A stretch of 64,000 bases of DNA from Candidatus Blautia intestinavium (GTDB lineage Bacteria; Bacillota; Clostridia; Lachnospirales; Lachnospiraceae), in contig DXGV01000043.1 of NCBI GenBank assembly GCA_019113745.1, forward strand, positions 25,533 to 89,532, given 5' to 3'. Below, piece by piece: positions 10,201-17,044 of the stretch (within the stretch, counting starts at the first letter, position 1; each line of letters opens with the position of its first letter). Made by a program: the position numbers and the translations under genes. Below the pieces are notes generated by a model. It saw nothing but the letters and a program-made list of their open reading frames with translations, was not told the origin of the DNA and searched no databases.

Positions 10201-10828
10201 TCAGTTTCTCCAGATCTGACAGAAAAATTACCGACACATGATCCGTCTCGTCATTCTGCACAAGGATTCTGAAAAAATCGCCGCTCTGTACGTCTGCCGG
10301 GCCGTTGTCCGGATCCGGTATCTCTGTCTCCGGCGGCTGCTCTTCTGATTTGTCTGTCTGTGTGTCTGCAGGTGATTCTCCGGAAAATAATATCTCCATA
10401 TCAGGCAGGCCGCTTTCTGCCGGTTCTGTCGCCGTATCCGGTATACCCGGATTCTCTTCCTCTGGCTCAGTTCCGTCTGACTCCTGGGTTTTCTCTTCCT
10501 CTGGTTCAATTTCGCCCTGCTCATCCGTATTTTCCGGAACTTCATCAGCATCTGTTCTTTCATCCTCCGGCTGATCCGTCACTTCTTCAGGTACAGAGGG
10601 TTCCGTATCTGTTCCGGATTGACCGCTTTCATCCGGAACCGTATCCCCGCCTTTTTCATCAGGAGACTGTAAATCCGGCTGCGCTGTTTCCTGTTTCTCC
10701 ATATCTTTGCCGGAATCTTCCGTCTGGAATTCCATAGATTCTGTTCCCCCGGAATATACCGGGGACGGCGCTGCTGCCGATAAAGCGACGACAGCCGCAA
10801 GAACAGCCGGAATGATTCTTTTTTTCAT
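7253..10828 (-). CDS. Large Cna-B/SpaA-like surface or matrix protein
   Basis: 1191 aa, the largest gene of the SipW operon. A Sec signal peptide (~1-26) is followed by a long Glu/Pro/Thr/Asp-rich stretch (~30-190) and a Thr/Lys/Glu region. A central domain (~400-670) has no family I can name. A fimbrial isopeptide-type domain follows (~675-835, with TPGKTFDYVISQ and VTDTLDSCLTYRSA), then two SpaA/Cna-B prealbumin-like repeats (~840-940 and ~940-1050; KVDGEDAS...TGAEFDLYQW, FRIVESKAPQGYDGG; KFRIVEVKNPSGYEG) and a terminal beta domain (~1053-1191). It ends NRKTIYDRYSHTDVIRNKIP with no LPXTG, membrane anchor or basic tail, so cell-wall attachment is not explained. The start overlaps the upstream stop by 4 bp (ATGA), with AAGGAGG upstream. 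Probable role: structural protein of an extracellular fibre or matrix. Confidence 0.85.
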   Translation of the reverse strand: MKKRIIPAVLAAVVALSAAAPSPVYSGGTESMEFQTEDSGKDMEKQETAQPDLQSPDEKGGDTVPDESGQSGTDTEPSVPEEVTDQPEDERTDADEVPENTDEQGEIEPEEEKTQESDGTEPEEENPGIPDTATEPAESGLPDMEILFSGESPADTQTDKSEEQPPETEIPDPDNGPADVQSGDFFRILVQNDETDHVSVIFLSDLEKLKNGTLEMEDPLETPEDAAKDSGVYVTKVCTPEMYGLDSGTETGYMEAGTEFSGRSIEMWTDQEAGLITDDFTDYEEEAAEEKPETDIEIAKEILPADVSELLTEETWEMLKGQVHELREGDTAKFYVIPSPGYTVEEVNAQGENGRMDIAETAPGIYEFSMPKSDVVMEIHAEKSEEEKTEENTEIQPALPLMAAAQRSGIKVQKVNADTKMKQDYAFTYAFREGVTTLKSISRYNGTLNEKLHGWFGDENGFTSSYCNTFYGALINDSTYSSPISVLYSNVGEYQGQIVDLKVTAVSWGTVNNNHVGLDGNRIYPCILFYKDRIAFNTISVGTVRFQFEFYKHNTQEKISPKGHVTMADLDGGQGFRIYDNWGVDGLYIRNGYDHLKASAGTSSGGSSYLELRGEEGVATTNSDPKGWCQVDFNGTFTVNWMAQKSWSTGKGPMNAFFISTSRSVGTYEPNPGPTKKVGDTGASFDKMQECGSENNAFEITPGKTFDYVISQRLLPGDYSKFEVTDTLDSCLTYRSAKVQTSGGQDVTKYFTVSYSGNTVKFSAQPAFLKTDEAMNDVTYYFRIQVTARDAGTIAAHNHYKESVFYIGNSAKRQIVSSMLNDTQSTNVTYVKGKITGSCFVRKVDGEDASQNLTGAEFDLYQWSKEKNQYVFAKKMAYDAGKKQYGSGIMTYTSDNLGKFRIVESKAPQGYDGGWQRDIDLASLKENTVYEAPNTKIKIIYGRIFITKKDSLTGKEIEEKDGAFKVLQWNAATETYEDTLETPDITYHTEEGAYLSERLPVTEENEGKFRIVEVKNPSGYEGTFEKEISFASAGEQEQKIEIEAANTPVLPPMGKVTVVKQIKEDEITWAHGNPVFRFKVSGTDVKGKTHTYEDYVEFREGEYTTENGYGIMKCVFEIPLGRYTVSELETLRYELEGVYADTENVSVSGNSGIAAIDTERPEAELTFRNRKTIYDRYSHTDVIRNKIPIIP

Positions 10829-12039
10829 GGTTTCCGCCTCCTTTTTCTGTATATCAATACTGCCGGAACCATCGCTCCTGACACAAGAAAAATGAAAATC
10901 GCTCTCTCAATAGCGGATATATCCCCCGTCTTTACATTCTGTACTGCCTTACCTCCCGGGTCTTTTACTGAAGCATCCGAAAAAGAGCTGTCTGTATCCA
11001 CGTCTTTTTCAGAGGCTCCCTCCCCATCCTTTTCATTCACTGTAAAGATCCAGTGTACGGCGGCTTCCCGCAGCGCATAGGCGTTGTCCCATTTTTCGGG
11101 AATTTCCAGGGCAAATTTCAAACTGCCCTTCTGCTGCGGCTGATAAACTCCAAGCGAATGATCCTTTTCCAGTCCCGGTGAATCCAAAGTTCCGCTGTAT
11201 ACCTGTTTTTCATTCAGATACACCTTAAGCCGGATTCCCTTTAACAGCTCCTTCTGCCTGCTGTCCTGCCCTTCCACGGACGTCCGGAAAAAGATTTCCG
11301 CCTCGTTTTCCGTCGTATTGGACACTGCAATAGAATCTTCAAACACATCTCCCGGCATGGCGGTTCCCATATTGGAAAAGAAGTCTCCCGGCGCCGCCAT
11401 CAGTCTGTGCGCTTCGCCGTTGAACTCTACGGAAAGTTTTGTTTTTTCCTGCGAGCAGACGGCCGTTCCATCCTGTTCATGCACACATTTCTGGATGGTC
11501 TGGTTTCCCCAGGGCGACATCGCGGAAAAATCCGGCTGAAAATTCGCCGCCTGGATCGCTTCTGCCTGTACTGTGATCCCAAGCTTCTGATTTTCATGCT
11601 CTTCTGTCCAGGATGCGGGAATTGTAACCGACTGAAAAAGATCTACCGATTCTTTCTTTTTCAGGATTTCAGTATAGTAATAGTACTCTCCCCGTCTGAC
11701 CCAGTTCTTCGTAAAGCCTGATAGCATGGAATCATCCAGGCCTTCCATCCCGGAGCTCTGATTTTCAAAAATAATCCTGGCTCTGACCCAGCAGGGCATA
11801 GCATAATTTGTTATACGGGGGATCTTAGAAAGAACCGCTCCCGGGAGTATCGTCTCAGGGCCCTGATACGCCACCTCCGTCCCGCCTTTCTTTTCAAATT
11901 CCCGCAGACCGATATTCACATCTCCCAGCGCGATATGATTGGTTACTTTAAGTGTGTCTGAAAAAAATCCGTATGTTCCGGTTAATCCCAGCAGTGCCGC
12001 CGCAAGAACAGCGGCCATTATTTTTATCCTTCTGCCCAT
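10825..12039 (-). CDS. SipW-type secreted protein with non-canonical sorting-signal-like C-terminus
   Basis: About 404 aa. The N-terminus carries a SipW-dependent-type signal (LLGLTGTYGFFSD) like TasA-family proteins. The body has repeated beta-rich segments about bound partners (NYAMPCWVRARIIFE; SVTIPASWTEEHE; IAVSNTTENEAEIFFRTSVEG). The C-terminus is VKTGDIS followed by a hydrophobic helix and the basic tail YRKRRRKP. That is sortase-signal architecture with VKTGD in place of LPXTG; it could also be a plain membrane anchor. I chose the start at 12039 because AGGTGAGAAT lies directly before it and it clears the upstream stop (12054). It probably anchors or caps the fibre made by its neighbours. 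Confidence 0.85.
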   Translation of the reverse strand: MGRRIKIMAAVLAAALLGLTGTYGFFSDTLKVTNHIALGDVNIGLREFEKKGGTEVAYQGPETILPGAVLSKIPRITNYAMPCWVRARIIFENQSSGMEGLDDSMLSGFTKNWVRRGEYYYYTEILKKKESVDLFQSVTIPASWTEEHENQKLGITVQAEAIQAANFQPDFSAMSPWGNQTIQKCVHEQDGTAVCSQEKTKLSVEFNGEAHRLMAAPGDFFSNMGTAMPGDVFEDSIAVSNTTENEAEIFFRTSVEGQDSRQKELLKGIRLKVYLNEKQVYSGTLDSPGLEKDHSLGVYQPQQKGSLKFALEIPEKWDNAYALREAAVHWIFTVNEKDGEGASEKDVDTDSSFSDASVKDPGGKAVQNVKTGDISAIERAIFIFLVSGAMVPAVLIYRKRRRKP

Positions 12040-12053
12040 ATTCTCACCTGCCT

Positions 12054-12623
12054 TCAGACAGAAGCATGGAAATCTGCCCATGCCTGTTCGTAATCTGAAA
12101 ATCCGTCTGCCTGTACAGATTCCTCATAAATCTGGATTTCAAATTCCGGGATCAGTTCCAGATAGGCTGTATCCACTTTTGAGGAATCGATCATAAAGCC
12201 GGTAAAAAGCGGTGTGGTAGATTCGCCCTCTTTAAGAGGTTTTTTAAAATAATAATATCCGTCCTTTCCATGGATCCAGTTTTCCGTATCCAGCTCTTTC
12301 CATACGATCCCCTGCGCTATCTCACTGTGAGAATACCCTACAGACATCCGCACATAGCAGTCCACCTGAGAGCCGTTTTTTCCTTCCGCGCTGTTTCTGA
12401 CAGAAACTTTTTTGGGATATTCTGGATTCTCCTCCACCGGAACCGGCGTCGGATCTGGAAATTCTTCTACTATTTCAGTAGTATTCTGCCCTACGGCAAC
12501 CAGATTTTCCGCTTCGTCCCAGGACGTCAGATATGCGGCTGTCGCCCCGATCCCCAGCAGGCAGAACATACATCCCGCGCACAGTACAGGCGCTGTCTTT
12601 CTTTTCTTCTTATTTTCTGTCAT
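12054..12623 (-). CDS. SipW-type secreted protein, TasA/camelysin-like
   Basis: 189 aa with a SipW-type signal peptide (LLGIGATAAYLTSWDEAENLVAVG): a hydrophobic core, then a small-residue-rich site and the conserved AYLT[SD]xDxAxN after cleavage. The remainder is a TasA-like beta domain (KVSVRNSAEGKNGSQVDCYVRMSVGY; YYYFKKPLKEGEST). By family this is an exported fibre or matrix subunit processed by the SipW peptidase encoded two genes upstream. A Pro/Glu-rich spacer (EEFPDPTPVPVEENPEYP) follows the mature N-terminus. It is 33 bp from the preceding gene and 15 bp from the next, so it is part of the operon. AAGGAG lies upstream of the ATG at a longer than ideal distance. Confidence 0.85.
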   Translation of the reverse strand: MTENKKKRKTAPVLCAGCMFCLLGIGATAAYLTSWDEAENLVAVGQNTTEIVEEFPDPTPVPVEENPEYPKKVSVRNSAEGKNGSQVDCYVRMSVGYSHSEIAQGIVWKELDTENWIHGKDGYYYFKKPLKEGESTTPLFTGFMIDSSKVDTAYLELIPEFEIQIYEESVQADGFSDYEQAWADFHASV

Positions 12624-12655
12624 GATGTACGACTGTCTCCTTTCTCAGAGCATAA

Positions 12656-13297
12656 TCACGCCGTTGCCTGCCCTTCCTGCTCACGGTTCTGATTTACATA
12701 TTTCTCATAGGCCGCCCTTGCCTGTTCCGCCACCGTTTCTCCGCTGCCGCCCGCATAGGCTGCCTGGATCGCATATGCCCGGACAGGTACCGACAATTTC
12801 TGCATATCGAGCTGTCCTTCAATGATGTTTAAAAAATTCATGGTTTCAAAAAGAGGATCCGTAGTTTCCTCTGGCTCCAGAATTTCATTATACGCATAAA
12901 CATATACCATATTTTCCTCTACAGGCTCTGACTTAAGTTTTGTCCAGCTTGCCCCTGCCTGATATGAGAATAGCTCCTGCATTTTTCTTTCCAGGCGGTT
13001 CCCATCCTGATCTGCGGCTATAACGTCAGCCATGGGAACAGAAACCTCCAGATAGACAAAAGCATCATTTACTCCTGTATTTATAATCTGCGGATCCTTG
13101 GGAATTTCTTTCCCCGGTTCAATTTTAGTATGTTCCTCCGGATCCCATTCCGGTTCCTGAAGTTCAATTTCCACTTTTCCGACAGTAAACTGATTATCGG
13201 CCTTATCGTAATCTGTCAGATATGCAGAAACTCCGCCTATAGACGCCAGACATAAAACTCCCAGCAGCAGGGCCGCCTTTTTCATATTTCTACTCAT
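12656..13297 (-). CDS. TasA-family fibre protein with SipW-type signal peptide
   Basis: About 213 aa. The signal peptide is LLGVLCLASIGGVSAYLTD followed by YDKADNQFTVGKVEI, the hallmark of SipW-dependent substrates. The mature part is TasA/camelysin-like (GKEIPKDPQIINTGVNDAFVYLEVSVP). The ATG at 13297 overlaps the sipW stop; a second ATG at 13285 is possible. AAAGGAG lies about 30 nt upstream of 13297 with a small GCGC/GCGC hairpin between, so initiation may depend on coupling with sipW or on that fold. A TTG at 13345 would put the ribosome-binding site inside the gene, so I rejected it. Likely the major fibre subunit. Confidence 0.88.
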   Translation of the reverse strand: MSRNMKKAALLLGVLCLASIGGVSAYLTDYDKADNQFTVGKVEIELQEPEWDPEEHTKIEPGKEIPKDPQIINTGVNDAFVYLEVSVPMADVIAADQDGNRLERKMQELFSYQAGASWTKLKSEPVEENMVYVYAYNEILEPEETTDPLFETMNFLNIIEGQLDMQKLSVPVRAYAIQAAYAGGSGETVAEQARAAYEKYVNQNREQEGQATA

Positions 13298-13778
13298 GTA
13301 TTTTTCCCGCGCTTTTTTTTCCGCGCTCTCCTTTCTTTGAAACAACCAGAAAAACCAGTTCCTGGACGATCATCAGCAAAAGCAGGCAGAATACTGTCTT
13401 TTTCTGTAAAAATACCGCAGCGTAACCCAGAATCGGCACAGAAAATACCGCGGTGCCTACAATCTGCGATCTGTCTACCAAAGCGGCGTCTCTTCCATTA
13501 TTGGAATCCCCCCTGGTGACAAAACGGCTTCCTTCTTTTTCCACGACTCTGTGCGTAACATAGGAACTGCCAAGACGGTATGTAATAATATCTCCGACCT
13601 CCGGATCAGTCTTTTCCGTGTCTGTGAAGACGATACTTCCCGTCTTCAGAGCCGGTTCCATAGATCCTGAGAGGACTGCATCCGCCCTGATCCCCCATAT
13701 TGGGAGCAGAAGAAAGACGCCGCCTATCACAGCCGCCGCAGTACATAGAAGCCTTCCTGCCCGTTCTGCCATTTTCAT
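13290..13778 (-). CDS. sipW: Signal peptidase I, SipW (ER-type)
   Basis: 162 aa. The catalytic serine is in SGSMEPAL (~38-45). The second catalytic position is a histidine in YVTHRVVEKEG rather than lysine, which marks the ER/archaeal-type peptidases to which SipW belongs. A transmembrane helix lies at each end (~10-30 and ~125-150), with a GDSNNGRD segment between. SipW removes the special signal peptides of TasA-like proteins; three such substrates follow directly in the operon. The start is supported by GTGAGGAAAT. A possible small membrane-protein frame ends 6 nt upstream. Confidence 0.93.
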   Translation of the reverse strand: MKMAERAGRLLCTAAAVIGGVFLLLPIWGIRADAVLSGSMEPALKTGSIVFTDTEKTDPEVGDIITYRLGSSYVTHRVVEKEGSRFVTRGDSNNGRDAALVDRSQIVGTAVFSVPILGYAAVFLQKKTVFCLLLLMIVQELVFLVVSKKGERGKKSAGKIHE

Positions 13779-13784
13779 ATTTCC

Positions 13785-14009
13785 TCACTCTTTCTTTTCT
13801 TTATTTTCCGGCGGGGATCTGCCCCGCAGATATTTTTTCATAGACCACGCCCACTTTCTCCTGCCTTTATTCAGGACTGAAAAGATGATTTGATAGGGTA
13901 AAATTAGAATTGCTGAATGCCACCACATGAAAAGAAGACGAGTATATGTACTCAACAGAATCCCGACGTAAAGCAGGAAAAAGCGGCGTATCCTTTTATA
14001 TAAGATCAA
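13785..14009 (-). CDS. Possible small membrane protein upstream of sipW
   Basis: A 74-aa frame with a TTG start, preceded by AAGGAG at 8 nt and ending 6 nt before sipW. It has two hydrophobic stretches (FFLLYVGILLSTYTRLLF and HSAILILPYQIIFSVL) and a basic C-terminal tail. Both the ribosome-binding site and the TTG lie inside a hairpin (AAGGAG/CTCCTT, 14008-14023). It could be a real short gene, a leader peptide, or chance. I do not recognise a family. Confidence 0.35.
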   Translation of the reverse strand: MILYKRIRRFFLLYVGILLSTYTRLLFMWWHSAILILPYQIIFSVLNKGRRKWAWSMKKYLRGRSPPENKEKKE

Positions 14010-14166
14010 GGAGCCGACTCCTTAATCTTCACAATATTAATATCTGTCTGCGCATTATTCCGCACAGGCATCTCAAGATAAAATTAAGTTCAATTTTCTG
14101 ATATGGAAATTCCCCGATCGCCTTCTGAAGAAGGTGGTGCAGGCGGATGATCCTGCTTCTTAAGAT
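14008..14166 (-). ncRNA. Structured 5' leader of the sipW operon (candidate cis-regulatory RNA)
   Basis: Between the mapped promoter and sipW the leader contains successive hairpins: GCAGG/CCTGC (14139-14156), CCTTC/GAAGG (14121-14134), AAAATT/AATTTT (14080-14097), CTGT..GCG/CGC..ACAG (14044-14067), and AAGGAG/CTCCTT (14008-14023), the last hiding a ribosome-binding site. It does not match the c-di-GMP riboswitch consensus I know. A regulatory role is inferred from structure and position. Confidence 0.45.
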
Positions 14167-14172
14167 GCTTTC

Positions 14173-14201
14173 ATCTTACGCTTTGCAAAAAGAAAAGTCA
14201 A
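14173..14201 (-). promoter_or_regulatory. SigA-type promoter of the sipW operon
   Basis: On the minus strand: TTGACT (14196-14201), 17 bp, TAAGAT (14173-14178). Predicted start near 14166, giving a leader of about 390 nt before sipW. Confidence 0.75.
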
Positions 14202-14302
14202 CGAAATTCGTTCACCAAATTATGACGGCAGGATATGACAATTCCCGGCTTTTCTTTCTCTTCCAGATTGTTAAATTTTTGTTAATTTAAGACATTTTCC
14301 GG

Positions 14303-14330
14303 TTGATTTTATAGTTCAGTTATGTATAAT
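14303..14330 (+). promoter_or_regulatory. SigA-type promoter of pckA
   Basis: TTGATT (14303-14308), 16 bp, TATAAT (14325-14330), about 48 bases before the pckA start codon. Confidence 0.75.
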
Positions 14331-14377
14331 ATTATAGAGACAATCTATTACTATTAAAGAAAAGAGGTAGATGTAAA

Positions 14378-15982
14378 ATGGCAGAACTCAATTTAAGTAA
14401 GTATGGCATTACCGGAACTACAGAAATCGTATACAATCCTTCTTACGAAATGCTGTTTGAAGAAGAGACCAAACCCGGTCTGGAAGGCTTTGAGAAAGGC
14501 CAGGAAACAGAACTCGGTGCAGTCAATGTTATGACCGGCATCTATACAGGCCGTTCACCGAAAGACAAGTTCATCGTTATGGATGAGAATTCCAAGGACA
14601 CTGTATGGTGGACATCCGACGAATACAAGAACGACAACCATCCGGCTTCCGTTGAGACATGGAACGCTGTTAAGGATATCGCTCTGAAAGAGCTCTCCAA
14701 CAAGAGACTTTTCGTAGTAGACGCATTCTGCGGCGCCAACGCCGACACCCGCATGGCGATCCGTTTCATCATGGAAGTAGCATGGCAGGCTCATTTCGTT
14801 AAAAACATGTTCATCATCCCCACAGAGGAAGAACTGAAAAACTTCGAGCCGGATTTCGTTGTATACAACGCATCCAAGGCAAAAGTTGAGAACTACAAAG
14901 AGCTGGGACTGAACTCCGAGACAGCCGTTGTATTCAACATCACAAGCCGCGAGCAGGTTATCCTGAACACATGGTACGGCGGAGAAATGAAGAAAGGTAT
15001 GTTCTCCATGATGAACTACTATCTGCCGCTGAAGGGCATCGCTTCCATGCACTGCTCCGCAAACACAGATATGAACGGCGAGAACACCGCTATCTTCTTC
15101 GGTCTTTCCGGAACCGGTAAGACTACTCTGTCCACAGATCCCAAGCGTCTCCTGATCGGCGACGACGAGCATGGCTGGGACGACAACGGTATCTTCAACT
15201 TCGAAGGCGGATGCTATGCAAAGGTTATCAACCTTGACAAAGAATCCGAGCCGGATATCTACAATGCCATCAAACGCAACGCTCTCCTTGAGAACGTTAC
15301 TGTAGACGCTGACGGCAAGATCGATTTCGACGATAAGAGCGTTACCGAGAACACCCGTGTTTCCTATCCGATCGACCACATCGAGAAGATCGTGCGTCCG
15401 GTTTCCGCCGCTCCTGCCGCAAAAGAAGTTATCTTCCTTTCCGCAGACGCATTCGGCGTACTTCCGCCGGTATCCATCCTGACTCCGGAGCAGACACAGT
15501 ACTACTTCCTGTCCGGATTCACAGCTAAACTTGCAGGTACAGAGCGCGGTATCACCGAGCCCACACCTACTTTCTCCGCATGCTTCGGACAGGCTTTCCT
15601 GGAACTGCATCCGACAAAATACGCGGAAGAGCTTGTTAAGAGAATGGAAGCAAACGGCGCGAAAGCTTATCTGGTAAATACCGGATGGAACGGAACAGGC
15701 AAACGTATCTCCATCAAGGATACCCGCGGTATCATCGACGCTATCCTCAACGGAGATATCCTCAACGCTCCTACCAAGAAGATCCCGTACTTCAACTTTG
15801 AAGTTCCCACAGAGCTTGCAGGCGTTGACACCAACATTCTGGATCCCCGCAACACCTACGCTGACGCTTCCGAATGGGACGCAAAGGCAAAAGATCTTGC
15901 GCAGAGATTCGTTAAAAACTTTGCTAAATACGAAGGTAACGAAGCAGGCAAGGCGCTTGTTGCAGCCGGTCCGCAGTTATAA
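14378..15982 (+). CDS. pckA: Phosphoenolpyruvate carboxykinase (ATP)
   Basis: 534 aa, full length for the ATP-dependent family. It interconverts oxaloacetate + ATP with PEP + CO2 + ADP in the cytosol. Visible landmarks are [13 protein letters not shown] near the N-terminus, the P-loop (kinase-1a) [14 protein letters not shown] at ~241, the metal-binding [18 protein letters not shown], and [18 protein letters not shown]. In gut anaerobes it often runs in the carboxylating direction toward succinate or in amino-acid supply; which applies here cannot be read from sequence. It stands alone with its own promoter and terminator. Codon usage is strongly biased (few rare codons), suggesting high expression. 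GAGGT precedes the ATG. Confidence 0.97.
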   Translation: MAELNLSKYGITGTTEIVYNPSYEMLFEEETKPGLEGFEKGQETELGAVNVMTGIYTGRSPKDKFIVMDENSKDTVWWTSDEYKNDNHPASVETWNAVKDIALKELSNKRLFVVDAFCGANADTRMAIRFIMEVAWQAHFVKNMFIIPTEEELKNFEPDFVVYNASKAKVENYKELGLNSETAVVFNITSREQVILNTWYGGEMKKGMFSMMNYYLPLKGIASMHCSANTDMNGENTAIFFGLSGTGKTTLSTDPKRLLIGDDEHGWDDNGIFNFEGGCYAKVINLDKESEPDIYNAIKRNALLENVTVDADGKIDFDDKSVTENTRVSYPIDHIEKIVRPVSAAPAAKEVIFLSADAFGVLPPVSILTPEQTQYYFLSGFTAKLAGTERGITEPTPTFSACFGQAFLELHPTKYAEELVKRMEANGAKAYLVNTGWNGTGKRISIKDTRGIIDAILNGDILNAPTKKIPYFNFEVPTELAGVDTNILDPRNTYADASEWDAKAKDLAQRFVKNFAKYEGNEAGKALVAAGPQL

Positions 15983-16013
15983 TCTTCCGTTTTGCAATTC
16001 AGATTTCTATCCA

Positions 16014-16049
16014 AATACCCCGACGGACTTTCCGCCGGGGTATTTTTTT
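16014..16049 (+). terminator. pckA terminator
   Basis: Stem AATACCCCG (16014-16022) with CGGGGTATT (16036-16044), then T7. Confidence 0.92.
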
Positions 16050-16075
16050 CGCTGATTTTTTCATAGGCAGACCTA

Positions 16076-16104
16076 TTGCACAATCATCCTGACATATGTA
16101 TAAT
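16076..16104 (+). promoter_or_regulatory. Promoter of the small secreted protein gene
   Basis: TTGCAC (16076-16081), 17 bp, TATAAT (16099-16104); a strong AAAGGAGG lies shortly before the ATG at 16140. Confidence 0.7.
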
Positions 16105-16139
16105 TGAACTTAACTTACTTATAAAGGAGGATATCGAAA

Positions 16140-16817
16140 ATGAAAAAGGGAATTATTTACGGAGCCTTATCTTTGTTTGCAGCGTTTTATATGATCGGCG
16201 GCTCTCCTGTATCAGGAGAAACAGTACAGGCGGAGGAGACAGGCGCTGAAGAAGAACGGGTACTGGAGCTGTTAGAAGAACATCTGGACCTGGCGCCATA
16301 TGAAGAAAACAACGGCCTGGTCAAAGACAATCAGTTGTCTGATGTAGTTGAAACAATGACTGTGAATGGACAGGAATTTAAAATCGGCATGAAATGGGAA
16401 GATATACTGTCCGCAGGCTACGAGCCCACCGATCCGGAATTTGCAGACGAAGAAACAGGGGCGCTTGCCTATACCTGCGATTTTACAAACGACGATAATG
16501 ATCTGGTAAATCTTGGCTTTATCGGCGAAGAAGGTCAAACTGTATCCGCAGGAGCCTTATACAGTATCCATGTATCCCTTATAGAAGACGAAGCCTCAGA
16601 ATTTGAGGTTGCAGGGATCCGTGAATCTTCCACAGTGAATGAAATCATCGCCGCTTTAGGCAATCCCTATTCTATTAAGGATCCCGCATTTAACGATTAT
16701 ACCGATTGCGGACTGACCTACAGATGTGAAGACAGAGATATTGAATTAACCTTTTATGTAGATCTGGAAACGGGTGAAATATTGACCGCTGCATTGGAAG
16801 GATATGCGGAAGAATAA
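16140..16817 (+). CDS. Secreted protein of unknown function
   Basis: 225 aa. A Sec signal peptide of about 22-28 residues lacks a lipobox (FYMIGGSPVSGETVQAEE). The mature protein is very acidic, starting with a Glu-rich helix (EEERVLELLEEHLDL). It then shows two alpha/beta units: one around EFKIGMKWEDILSAGYEP and one around STVNEIIAALGNPYSI, ending in ELTFYVDLETGEI. The 'NEIIAALGNP' turn recalls SmpA/BamE-like folds found in many clostridial hypothetical proteins, but I cannot name a family. It has its own promoter and stands alone between pckA and the aminotransferase fusion. Confidence 0.8.
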   Translation: MKKGIIYGALSLFAAFYMIGGSPVSGETVQAEETGAEEERVLELLEEHLDLAPYEENNGLVKDNQLSDVVETMTVNGQEFKIGMKWEDILSAGYEPTDPEFADEETGALAYTCDFTNDDNDLVNLGFIGEEGQTVSAGALYSIHVSLIEDEASEFEVAGIRESSTVNEIIAALGNPYSIKDPAFNDYTDCGLTYRCEDRDIELTFYVDLETGEILTAALEGYAEE

Positions 16818-16884
16818 GGATAAATTTACTTTCTTCGCTCAGAATACTCTCCTTGATAGTTTTGACTGTTTTTCTTTTTTATTG

Positions 16885-16963
16885 TTGAACTTTTGAACTT
16901 TATATGATATACTCTCAAATACAGGGATTGAACTTCGTGCCTGTAGCTTATCAGAAGTTCAAT
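16885..16963 (+). promoter_or_regulatory. Promoter and operator-like repeat set of the XRE-aminotransferase gene
   Basis: Promoter: TTGAAC (16885-16890), 17 bp, TATACT (16908-16913). The octamer TTGAACTT occurs twice in tandem over the -35 region (16885-16892, 16893-16900). A perfect 10-bp inverted repeat, ATTGAACTTC (16927-16936) and GAAGTTCAAT (16954-16963), lies just downstream. Four half-sites of the same word around one promoter suggest autoregulation by the encoded HTH. Confidence 0.65.
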
Positions 16964-17044
16964 TCAAAGATTCAGATCAGACTGCAGAATGCATTCTTTT
17001 TGTTCAAAACTTGCTGGAATCATATGGATTTTGGAGGTAACGTA

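Noticed and set aside
14008..14166. c-di-GMP-I riboswitch in front of sipW
   Set aside because: Considered because such operons can be c-di-GMP controlled, but the conserved CACGCA...GCAAACC and GACGCAAAGCC-type cores are not present.
16904..17044. N-terminal extension of the XRE-aminotransferase
   Set aside because: Would place coding sequence over the inverted-repeat operator and ignores the good GGAGGT before 17045.
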